Shown here piece by piece: positions 1 through 5,071 of a stretch of DNA of 5,071 bases. The translations under genes were made by a program, and so were the position numbers. The notes below the pieces were generated by a model, which was not told the DNA's origin, did not search any database, and saw nothing but the letters and a program-made list of their open reading frames with translations. This stretch comes from CAXDRM01 sp963991775 (GTDB lineage: Bacteria > Pseudomonadota > Alphaproteobacteria > Rickettsiales > JABIRX01), in contig CAXDRM010000092.1 of the NCBI GenBank assembly GCA_963991775.1, forward strand, positions 1 to 5,071. The letters run 5' to 3'. Position 1 is the first letter of the stretch. Each line of letters opens with the position of its first letter.

Positions 1-354
1 CCGATAACCATCACCATAAGCATAGCCATAACCCCAACGATAATCAGCATGATTATGAGGATGACCAAATAAACGTACAGCCCTGTACATTAACTCTGCT
101 AAAATAGGATTAGCTCGCTCAGCTATACATTGCTTGAACTTTTGATCTGCAAGCAAACGTTCTTGCTTTGAACCACCACGCCAATAAGCTAGATCATGCT
201 CTGTACAACAATCTAACCATTGCTCACTATCAGAAAAACCACCATCAAAAAAATTACTGCAGCCATCTGTAATAAAAGGTTTAGGAGGCTCTTCTGCAGC
301 TGATGCAGTATGAATCAAAAACAATAAAATAGTAAAAACTAACTTAAATATCAC
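1..354 (-). CDS. Secreted phospholipase A2-like protein, 3' end cut off by the window
   Basis: This reading frame stays open from a GTG at 354-352 to the left edge, giving 118 residues with no stop reached. Residues 1-19 form a signal peptide (positive Lys4, hydrophobic core, TASA-A cleavage site), so the product should be exported. The mature part has DGCSNFFDG (30-38), then WLDCCTEHDLAYW (46-58), then LADQKFKQC (68-76). These match the secreted PLA2 layout: adjacent Cys pair, His53-Asp54 (catalytic His and calcium Asp), Tyr57 four residues after the His, and Asp70 six residues before Cys76, as Asp99/Cys105 are placed in classical PLA2. The four cysteines (32, 49, 50, 76) could form the two core disulfides. 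The tail is rich in Gly, Tyr and Trp (WGYGYAYGDGY). From memory, conserved hypothetical bacterial proteins share this tail, so the true stop is probably close beyond the window. Lipase activity is inferred from motifs; the substrate is unknown. The GTG is chosen because AAGGAG lies 9 nt upstream and it opens the signal peptide. Confidence 0.82.
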   Translation of the reverse strand, partial: MIFKLVFTILLFLIHTASAAEEPPKPFITDGCSNFFDGGFSDSEQWLDCCTEHDLAYWRGGSKQERLLADQKFKQCIAERANPILAELMYRAVRLFGHPHNHADYRWGYGYAYGDGYR

Positions 355-360
355 TACTTA

Positions 361-1323
361 TCACTCCTTCTCACTCGCAAAATAATCAGCACCAGCCTGG
401 TTTGAAGCAAAATATGTTTCCACCCCTTCTACAATACCTGTTATAATTTGCTTTTTATAAGCAGATTTTTTTAAATTTGCAGCATCCTTAGCATTAGAAA
501 TATAACCAATCTCAATAAGAACTGAAGGCATATTAGCATTTTTTAAAACCACAAAACCAGCAAAATGTAGCGCATTTCTTTTTACCAACACTCGAGGCTT
601 TAGCTTGCTATGCAACATCTTAGCAAAAAGACGAGATTTATTTTGTGCATCAACTAATGATAAATCTAATAAAGCCTCAAATACATCATCCTCAAATTCA
701 TCTGCTATATCAAAACCTGCAACTAAGCCAGCCTGATTCTCTTTTTGAGCAAGCAAAGCAGCCTCTTTATTAGAAGCTGTCTCAGATAAAGTGTAAATAG
801 ATAAGCCTCGAGCCTTTTTACTTTTTGCCGCATCTGCATGTAATGAGATAAACATATCAGCATTATATTTACGCGCTATTGCAGTTCTGTGCCGCAAATG
901 TAAAAATCTATCGCCGTTTCTAGTCATATATATTTGATATTTACCCGTTTGCACCAACGCATCTCTAAGAAAACGCGCATAATTTAATACTAAATCTTTT
1001 TCTTGGATTCTACCATGACCAATAGCTCCAGGATCACGACCACCATGCCCTGCATCAATCACAATCACCGGTTTTTTGCTAACATAATTTTTAGCAATAT
1101 CAGCAAAAACATCCTCTATTGCTACATCATAAGACTCATCAATGTCAGGCTTTTTTACCGGATCTTTAATAATTTGATTAACCACCCAAATTGCTGAGAA
1201 AAAATCTTCACTATCAGTATATTGATTTGCATTTGCAACATTACCTACCAATAAAAATACCTGCAAAACAAGCAATTTAAGTGATAATTTTACTAGCTGA
1301 TTAAGGCTATAGATTACTTGCAT
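361..1323 (-). CDS. amiC: N-acetylmuramoyl-L-alanine amidase, AmiC type (Amidase_3), without AMIN domain
   Basis: This is a zinc-dependent periplasmic enzyme that cleaves the amide bond between N-acetylmuramic acid and the stem peptide, splitting septal peptidoglycan at cell division. Residues 1-32 form a signal peptide ending VANA. The catalytic domain spans about 85-306. Visible landmarks are IDAGHGGRDPGA with zinc ligand His93, the second ligand Glu108 (QEKD), the third ligand His162 (SLHADA), and the catalytic Glu271 (VLIEIGYISN). Residues 200-240 carry the ALLDLSLVDAQNKS segment, equivalent to the regulatory helix that blocks the active site in AmiA/B/C until an EnvC-like LytM activator moves it; regulation here is inferred from that. 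Only about 50 residues separate the signal peptide from the catalytic domain, too few for the AMIN peptidoglycan-targeting domain of many AmiC proteins. The ATG at 1323 is forced, because an in-frame TAA lies five codons upstream. No Shine-Dalgarno precedes it. The downstream PLA2-like gene is co-directional and coupled. Confidence 0.93.
   Translation of the reverse strand: MQVIYSLNQLVKLSLKLLVLQVFLLVGNVANANQYTDSEDFFSAIWVVNQIIKDPVKKPDIDESYDVAIEDVFADIAKNYVSKKPVIVIDAGHGGRDPGAIGHGRIQEKDLVLNYARFLRDALVQTGKYQIYMTRNGDRFLHLRHRTAIARKYNADMFISLHADAAKSKKARGLSIYTLSETASNKEAALLAQKENQAGLVAGFDIADEFEDDVFEALLDLSLVDAQNKSRLFAKMLHSKLKPRVLVKRNALHFAGFVVLKNANMPSVLIEIGYISNAKDAANLKKSAYKKQIITGIVEGVETYFASNQAGADYFASEKE
364..369 (-). 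promoter_or_regulatory. Ribosome binding site of the PLA2-like gene
   Basis: AAGGAG on the minus strand lies inside the last codons of the amidase gene, 9 nt before the GTG at 354. It fixes the non-ATG start and implies translational coupling to the amidase, whose stop is only 6 nt upstream of that GTG. It is the only canonical Shine-Dalgarno at a fitting distance from any start codon in this window. Confidence 0.75.
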
Positions 1324-1326
1324 AAA

Positions 1327-1342
1327 ATAATAAAGTTATTAT
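1327..1342. promoter_or_regulatory. Perfect 7-2-7 palindrome in the divergent promoter gap (possible operator)
   Basis: ATAATAA and TTATTAT form perfect inverted arms around a 2-nt AG spacer, between the amidase and fbpA starts. The half-site ATAAT/ATTAT resembles Fur-box halves, but the spacing is one base short of the classical Fur consensus. Its place upstream of an iron-uptake operon makes an iron-responsive operator plausible. In DNA this AT-rich a chance palindrome is also quite possible. Confidence 0.3.
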
Positions 1343-1343
1343 A
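1338..1343 (-). promoter_or_regulatory. Candidate -10 box for the amidase unit
   Basis: The minus strand reads an exact TATAAT. Transcription would begin near 1331, leaving a leader of only about 8 nt before the ATG at 1323, which fits the lack of a Shine-Dalgarno there. No good -35 is found: TTGTCC at 1363-1358 is only 14 nt away and AAATTG at 1366-1361 is poor. The box overlaps the palindrome. Confidence 0.3.
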
Positions 1344-1378
1344 AATTGAAGCCTCCTGGACAATTTAAGACTTATAAT

Positions 1379-2392
1379 ATGAAAAAATTAATTCTGTTAC
1401 TAATTTTAGTTTATATATTGGGTTTTTCTTACTTTAAACTGACATTGAGTAACAACTCAAGCAATGAAGTAAATATTTACTCCACCAGAAAAGAAAAATT
1501 CTTAAATGATCTTATTGCAGAATTCCAAAGAGATACTGGTATTAACGTAAATATTTTAAGTGATAAAGCTCCTAAATTAATTGCTAAATTACGACAAGAA
1601 GGTGGTAGATCTCCTGCAGATATTTTAATTACCTCGGATGTGATTAATATGCAAAATGCTAAATTTTTAGGATTATTGGCTAAATATAAAGATGATAATT
1701 TAGTATCTTTAGTGCCAGCTGATTATCGTGACCGTGATTTTTATTGGCTGGGCATCTCTGTACGCAAAAGATTAATTTTTGTGCACAAAAACTACCCTCA
1801 TCTAGAGCAAATCAAAGAGTATAAAGATTTAGCTAACCCAGTTCACAATGACGCTCTTTTAGTAAGATCATCAAGTAACCCATATAATCAAGCTTTGATT
1901 GCTCAATTTATTTTACATTATGGTCCAGAAAAAACTCAGCAAATCTTAAATGGGATCACCAGTAATTTTGCACGCGAACCACATGGTGGCGATACTGACC
2001 AATTAAGAGCTCTAGCCCAAGGTGAAGGACAAATTGCCTTAGCAAATAATTATTACTATGAAAGGTTGAAACGTTCAGAGGATAAAATTATTCAACAATT
2101 TGTAAAAAATATTAAGGTCATTTACCCCAATCAAGATAGTTACGGTATTAATATAAATTTAAGCGCTATTGCCCTACTCAAAAACTCTAAAAATAAAGTG
2201 GCAGCCAAACAATTTATTAATTTTATGCTTTCTAAAAAAGCTCAAGATTACTTTATTGGCAAAAATTATGAAGAATCAGTAAATTTTTCACCTACTATTT
2301 ATAGATATAAAAAAGATAGTGTGAATGTACAAAATTACCATAAACATGCCCTACAAGCTTTAGAATTTGCCGATCAGGCGGGCTGGAAATGA
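1379..2392 (+). CDS. fbpA: Ferric iron ABC transporter, periplasmic Fe3+-binding protein FbpA
   Basis: This protein captures Fe3+ in the periplasm and hands it to the FbpB permease. From the ATG at 1379 it has 337 residues, the usual family length. The N-terminus MKKLILLLILVYILGF is a hydrophobic export segment. The mature domain then begins VNIYSTR (31-37), with SPADILIT (78-85), RSSSNPYNQAL (163-173), GGDTDQLRALAQGEG (203-217), NNYYYERL (223-230) and an ADQAGWK end typical of FbpA/FutA proteins. Likely iron ligands are Tyr34, Tyr169 and two of Tyr225-227, by comparison with FbpA/FutA. No clear AxA cleavage site follows the hydrophobic segment (TLS at 22-24 is marginal) and there is no lipobox Cys, so the protein may remain membrane-anchored. 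A TTG at 1346 would add 11 residues (KPPGQFKTYN and its start) before the signal sequence; ATG is preferred because it begins a normal MKK signal. No good Shine-Dalgarno is seen. The stop overlaps the fbpB start as ATGA. Confidence 0.94.
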   Translation: MKKLILLLILVYILGFSYFKLTLSNNSSNEVNIYSTRKEKFLNDLIAEFQRDTGINVNILSDKAPKLIAKLRQEGGRSPADILITSDVINMQNAKFLGLLAKYKDDNLVSLVPADYRDRDFYWLGISVRKRLIFVHKNYPHLEQIKEYKDLANPVHNDALLVRSSSNPYNQALIAQFILHYGPEKTQQILNGITSNFAREPHGGDTDQLRALAQGEGQIALANNYYYERLKRSEDKIIQQFVKNIKVIYPNQDSYGININLSAIALLKNSKNKVAAKQFINFMLSKKAQDYFIGKNYEESVNFSPTIYRYKKDSVNVQNYHKHALQALEFADQAGWK

Positions 2393-3957
2393 AACAATTT
2401 GATCTAGCAAATAAATTATTTATTCTAATCTTAGCATTACCTTTTGTAGTTTTATTCACTGGCATTACTCCAGCTGATTATCATCTATTAAAGCAGATCG
2501 AATTAAGCACATATTTTAGTAATAGCCTTATTATAATTTGCTTAGCATTAATTATGGCAAATATTATTGGCGTGATTTTAGCCTGGCTGAGTAGCTTTTA
2601 TTATTTTAAACATAAGCGCTTATTTGAAATTATGGCTATCCTACCTTTGGCAATCCCAGCCTATATTTTAGCAATAATTTATGGCTATATTAGCGAAATT
2701 GAAATTGCCTATATTTGCCAACAAATAAGCGGTGCATATTGTCATATTTCTTTGCGCAATCTTTTTGGTGCAGCCTTAATTTTTGCTTTGGGGTTTTTTC
2801 CTTATATTTTTCTATTTTGTAAAAGCTACTTCTATAAAGTTAAAACCCAATTAATGATTGGTAGTGTCTATAATTTGACGCATCGTAAAATCTTTAAACA
2901 TATTGCTTTGCCAGCCTTACTACCTGCTATTATCTCTAGCAACCTACTGATTGCTATGGAAATAGTTGCGGATTTTGGTGTAGTCAGCTTTTTTGGTATT
3001 GAAACTTTTGCTACAGAAATTTATCGCTTTTGGTTTTTTAAAAATAATATTGAAATTGCCCTACTACTCTCAGTAATTTTGTTAGTTTTTATTTTAATAC
3101 TGAGCGCTCTAGGCTATTTGAGCAAAACTAAACGTAGCTATGAAATCGACCAAGTTAATTTAAATAACGAACATTTTGCTGAGCTATCTGGTAAAAAGCT
3201 ATTTTATTTATGGCTTGGCGCAGGCTTAGTATTTTTCTTTAGCTTTTTGCTACCAGTACTTACTATGCTGGGTTGGAGTATCACACATTTAGATATTTTT
3301 ATAGCTAAAAAAACCTTAAGCAGCCTGGCAAATAGTGTTATTCTAGCTTTGCTTGGCGGTTTATTTATCTGCTTTTGCAGCTTTTTTAATGTATCATATA
3401 ATAAGCTAAATAGACGTAACCCTTCTATATTATCTCAAATTATCTCTTTAGGTTATGCCATACCAGGCTCAGTAATTGCGATTGCGGTAATTTACACTTT
3501 ATTTAATATTTTTGAGCTACTTAATCTTGATATACAGCTAACTGGCATTGCTGCAATTATTGCACTAATCTATGCTTATCAAATACGTTTTACTGCTATA
3601 TGTTATAATAAATTTAATAGTGGCTGGGAACAAATCTCAGATGAAGTTCAGATTGTCAGCAAAACCTTTTTAAGAAATAATTTTTTACGTACCTTTAAAA
3701 TCATCTTGCCTACTTTACAAAAAACCTTTCTAGTTTCTTTATTAATTATCATGATCGAAATCAGCAAAGAATTACCAGCAACTTTAATTTTACGACCATT
3801 TAATTTTGACACTGTAGCAACTAGAACCTATATGTTAGCTTCTGATGAATCAGTAAAAGAGGCAGGAGCGACTGCCCTACTTATTGTTTTAGCTAATTTA
3901 TTACCAATCTTATTTTTACAAAAATATCTATATCAAAAAACTAATGTTAAAACTTGA
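2389..3957 (+). CDS. fbpB: Ferric iron ABC transporter, fused two-domain permease FbpB
   Basis: This inner-membrane protein forms the Fe3+ channel of the importer. At 522 residues it has the two fused transmembrane halves typical of FbpB/AfuB, with about 12 hydrophobic segments (roughly 9-25, 46-68, 80-100, 123-145, 175-198, 222-243, 273-296, 313-335, 350-373, 384-403, 445-458, 493-512). Family landmarks are ALPALLPAI (173-181) with MEIVADFGVVSFFGIETF (190-207) in the first half, and ILPTLQ (439-444) with SKELPATLILRPFNFDT (459-475) and TRTYMLASDE (478-487) in the second. The cytoplasmic coupling loops are degenerate: the EAA motif reads GSVYNLT (158-164) and EVQIVSK (419-425), and neither keeps the conserved Gly. 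The ATG at 2389 overlaps the fbpA stop by 4 nt, so translation is coupled. The gene overlaps fbpC by 14 nt. Identification is firm from both halves and the flanking partners. Confidence 0.94.
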   Translation: MKQFDLANKLFILILALPFVVLFTGITPADYHLLKQIELSTYFSNSLIIICLALIMANIIGVILAWLSSFYYFKHKRLFEIMAILPLAIPAYILAIIYGYISEIEIAYICQQISGAYCHISLRNLFGAALIFALGFFPYIFLFCKSYFYKVKTQLMIGSVYNLTHRKIFKHIALPALLPAIISSNLLIAMEIVADFGVVSFFGIETFATEIYRFWFFKNNIEIALLLSVILLVFILILSALGYLSKTKRSYEIDQVNLNNEHFAELSGKKLFYLWLGAGLVFFFSFLLPVLTMLGWSITHLDIFIAKKTLSSLANSVILALLGGLFICFCSFFNVSYNKLNRRNPSILSQIISLGYAIPGSVIAIAVIYTLFNIFELLNLDIQLTGIAAIIALIYAYQIRFTAICYNKFNSGWEQISDEVQIVSKTFLRNNFLRTFKIILPTLQKTFLVSLLIIMIEISKELPATLILRPFNFDTVATRTYMLASDESVKEAGATALLIVLANLLPILFLQKYLYQKTNVKT

Positions 3958-4942
3958 GAAAATTAGTTACAAAGCTGATGATCGTCTTTTAGTTGAAAAT
4001 ATCTCGCTTCAGGCTAAAGCAGGTAAAACTACTGTTCTACTTGGCCCTTCAGGTTCAGGTAAATCTACTTTGTTAAAAGTAATTGCTGGTATTGCCAAAC
4101 AAGAATCGGGAAGAATCCTCTATCATAAAAAAGATATTAGCAATTTAAAAACAGCGGCAAGATCCATAGGCTATGTCTCGCAAAATCCTTCCTTATTACC
4201 TTTTTTAAAGATTTGGCAAAATATTTCCTTGGCAATTAGAGCAAACAAAAAAACTCAAGAAGCTAAAGCTAGAAAATTATTATTAGAAAATGATTTACTT
4301 GAATATGCTGATGCTTACCCTCAACAATTATCTATAGGTCAACAGCAACAAATCTCAATAATTAGAGCAATTGCTGCTGAAGCAAAAATTCTATTATTTG
4401 ATGAGCCTTATGCAAATCTTGATTTAAAAAATAAAGATAAATTACTTAATCAAACCATCGAATTATGCAAAAAAAACTCAGCAATCAAAATTTTAGTTAC
4501 GCATAATCCATATGAGGCAATGATTGCTGCTGATTATATTTATGTGATGAATCAAGGCCTCATCATGTCACAAGGTACTACTAAAGAGCTGTATGATTAT
4601 CCTGACAATGAATTTATCGCTAAATTATTTGGCCTAGCTAATATTTTAGAACAAGATCAAGCACGTAAAATAATTGGCAAAAACGCCCAAAATACTGGTA
4701 AAGATTGCGCTATTTCAGAAGATATCAAATATGTAATCAGACCACATAATATTGTAATTAGCGCTGCTACTCAATCCTCAAAACATAAAGCCATCATCGA
4801 GAATAAAAAATTCTATTATGGTAAAAATCTTTATTATCTAACCAGTCTTAACAAGCAGCTAAAATTGCAAGTTATTAGCAATGAAGATTTTAACGTAGGC
4901 GATGAATGTGCTTATAAAATATTATCTTATAGCTGCTATTAA
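3944..4942 (+). CDS. fbpC: Ferric iron ABC transporter, ATP-binding protein FbpC
   Basis: This cytoplasmic ATPase drives Fe3+ import through FbpB and would act as a homodimer. It has 332 residues. The nucleotide-binding domain contains Walker A GPSGSGKST (34-42), Q-loop Gln80 (GYVSQ), signature LSIGQQQQ (129-136), Walker B ILLFDEP (149-155) with catalytic Glu154, D-loop NLD (158-160) and H-loop His187 (VTHN). Residues from about 262 to the end (YVIRPHNIVIS onward) match the small C-terminal OB/TOBE-type domain of FbpC and MalK relatives, which often has a regulatory role. Odd points are Ile131 where LSGGQ has its first Gly, and Gln136 where QQQR usually ends in Arg. Other ATPase motifs are intact, so the protein is probably active. 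The ATG at 3944 lies 14 nt inside fbpB and gives a normal N-terminus (MLKLEKISYK); no strong Shine-Dalgarno precedes it, which suggests translational coupling. The product could be generically called a spermidine/sulfate-type ATPase, but operon context decides for iron. Confidence 0.94.
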   Translation: MLKLEKISYKADDRLLVENISLQAKAGKTTVLLGPSGSGKSTLLKVIAGIAKQESGRILYHKKDISNLKTAARSIGYVSQNPSLLPFLKIWQNISLAIRANKKTQEAKARKLLLENDLLEYADAYPQQLSIGQQQQISIIRAIAAEAKILLFDEPYANLDLKNKDKLLNQTIELCKKNSAIKILVTHNPYEAMIAADYIYVMNQGLIMSQGTTKELYDYPDNEFIAKLFGLANILEQDQARKIIGKNAQNTGKDCAISEDIKYVIRPHNIVISAATQSSKHKAIIENKKFYYGKNLYYLTSLNKQLKLQVISNEDFNVGDECAYKILSYSCY

Positions 4943-4988
4943 CCAAATCAATATATTGTACAGGCTTTTCTAAAGGATCTCTCGGTAA

Positions 4989-5071
4989 AATTTTGCAACA
5001 AGTGCAAAATCACTCGAGAATCGGTTTTAATACTCTAGGTTCCTGAGTGATTTCGAACGTAGTGAGAAATT
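4989..5071. repeat. Large imperfect palindrome downstream of fbpC (probable dispersed palindromic repeat, cut by the window edge)
   Basis: The arms pair around a centre near 5030 without gaps. The core stem joins 5007-5022 to 5038-5053: 13 Watson-Crick pairs, 2 G-T pairs and 1 mismatch, including the perfect AAATCACTC (5007-5015) with GAGTGATTT (5045-5053), around a 15-nt loop (5023-5037). Pairing continues outward in the same register, more weakly, to 4989 with 5071, and the end of the window truncates it. The arms also fold separately: 4990-5010 as a perfect hairpin, and ATTTC (5050-5054) with GAAAT (5066-5070). The result is either one long hairpin or a three-stem clover. There is no terminal T-run, so it is not a standard terminator. 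It resembles the mobile palindromic elements found between genes in Rickettsiales-like genomes; this window holds only one copy, so repetition is inferred. Confidence 0.6.
4990..5010. repeat. Perfect 8-bp hairpin nested in the left arm
   Basis: ATTTTGCA and TGCAAAAT are exact reverse complements around the 5-nt loop ACAAG, starting 47 nt after the fbpC stop. It could protect the 3' end of the fbp mRNA or stall polymerase. It is followed by CACTCG rather than a T-run, so intrinsic termination here is doubtful. Confidence 0.6.

Larger units (their letters stand above)
1318..1345 (+). promoter_or_regulatory. Candidate fbpABC promoter
   Basis: TTGCAT (1318-1323) and TATAAA (1340-1345) are separated by 16 nt. 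Transcription would start near 1352 and give a leader of about 27 nt before the fbpA ATG. The -35 is a weak match (3 of 6). If real, the 7-2-7 palindrome fills the spacer, the usual place for a repressor to bind. This is the best candidate seen in the 55-bp gap rather than a firm call. Confidence 0.22.

Noticed and set aside
1003..1197. A 64-residue open frame on the plus strand starting ATG
   Set aside because: It lies wholly opposite the conserved catalytic and N-terminal part of the amidase, has low-complexity Ile/Asn-rich content, and has no ribosome binding site or recognisable family.
1352..1357. Perfect AGGAGG on the minus strand upstream of the amidase
   Set aside because: It is 28 nt from the amidase ATG with an in-frame stop between. 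The only start-like codon at a proper distance is ATT, opening a 10-codon frame. Probably chance.
1346..1378. TTG at 1346 as the fbpA start
   Set aside because: It would place 11 extra residues before a normal MKK signal sequence and has no Shine-Dalgarno. The ATG at 1379 gives the usual family length.
1357..1378. TGGACA and TATAAT as a promoter just before fbpA
   Set aside because: The spacer is only 10 nt, and transcription would start inside the coding region after the ATG, removing the signal sequence start.
4933..5046. Short plus-strand open frame overlapping the end of fbpC, ending at a TGA in the palindrome
   Set aside because: It has no ATG/GTG/TTG start with a ribosome binding site, and most of its codons are the palindromic repeat itself.
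5010..5069. Minus-strand open frame entering from the right edge and ending at TGA 5012-5010
   Set aside because: It has only about 20 codons within the palindrome and no recognisable protein. The 3' end of a convergent gene cannot be excluded but is not supported.
4943..5071. Intrinsic terminator for the fbp operon
   Set aside because: The hairpins are AT-rich and none is followed by a T-run in the visible sequence.

Overview
The window reads as AT-rich chromosomal DNA from a Gram-negative bacterium, most likely a host-associated alphaproteobacterium of the Rickettsiales/Holosporales type. The base composition and preference for A/T-ending codons point this way. So does the amidase, whose stretch after the second zinc histidine (YTLSETASNKEAA, then the N-Q-A-G-L-V-A-G region) resembles, from memory, alphaproteobacterial AmiC proteins. 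No 16S gene or other taxonomic marker is present, so this placement is inference.

Layout: two transcription units diverge from a 55-bp gap at 1324-1378. The leftward unit (1-1323) holds a periplasmic cell-wall amidase of the AmiC type (Amidase_3) that lacks an AMIN domain. It is followed 6 bp later by a small secreted protein that runs off the left edge of the window. That second protein (118 residues visible, GTG start, strong ribosome binding site inside the end of the amidase gene) carries the catalytic and disulfide pattern of secreted phospholipase A2: CCxxHDxxY, then an Asp six residues before a Cys. It is the most interesting gene here.

The rightward unit (1379-4942) is a complete ferric-iron ABC importer: FbpA (periplasmic Fe3+-binding protein), FbpB (fused two-domain permease) and FbpC (ATPase with a C-terminal regulatory domain). 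The genes overlap by 4 and 14 nt, so they form one co-translated operon. FbpA would capture Fe3+ in the periplasm, FbpB carry it across the inner membrane, and FbpC supply the energy. No outer-membrane receptor or regulator gene is in view. Several normally conserved positions are altered in FbpC (LSGGQ read as LSIGQ) and in the coupling loops of FbpB.

The divergent gap contains a perfect 7-2-7 palindrome that could be an operator. The last 130 bp, downstream of fbpC, hold no gene. They contain a large imperfect palindrome centred near 5030, which looks like a dispersed palindromic repeat and probably continues past the right edge.
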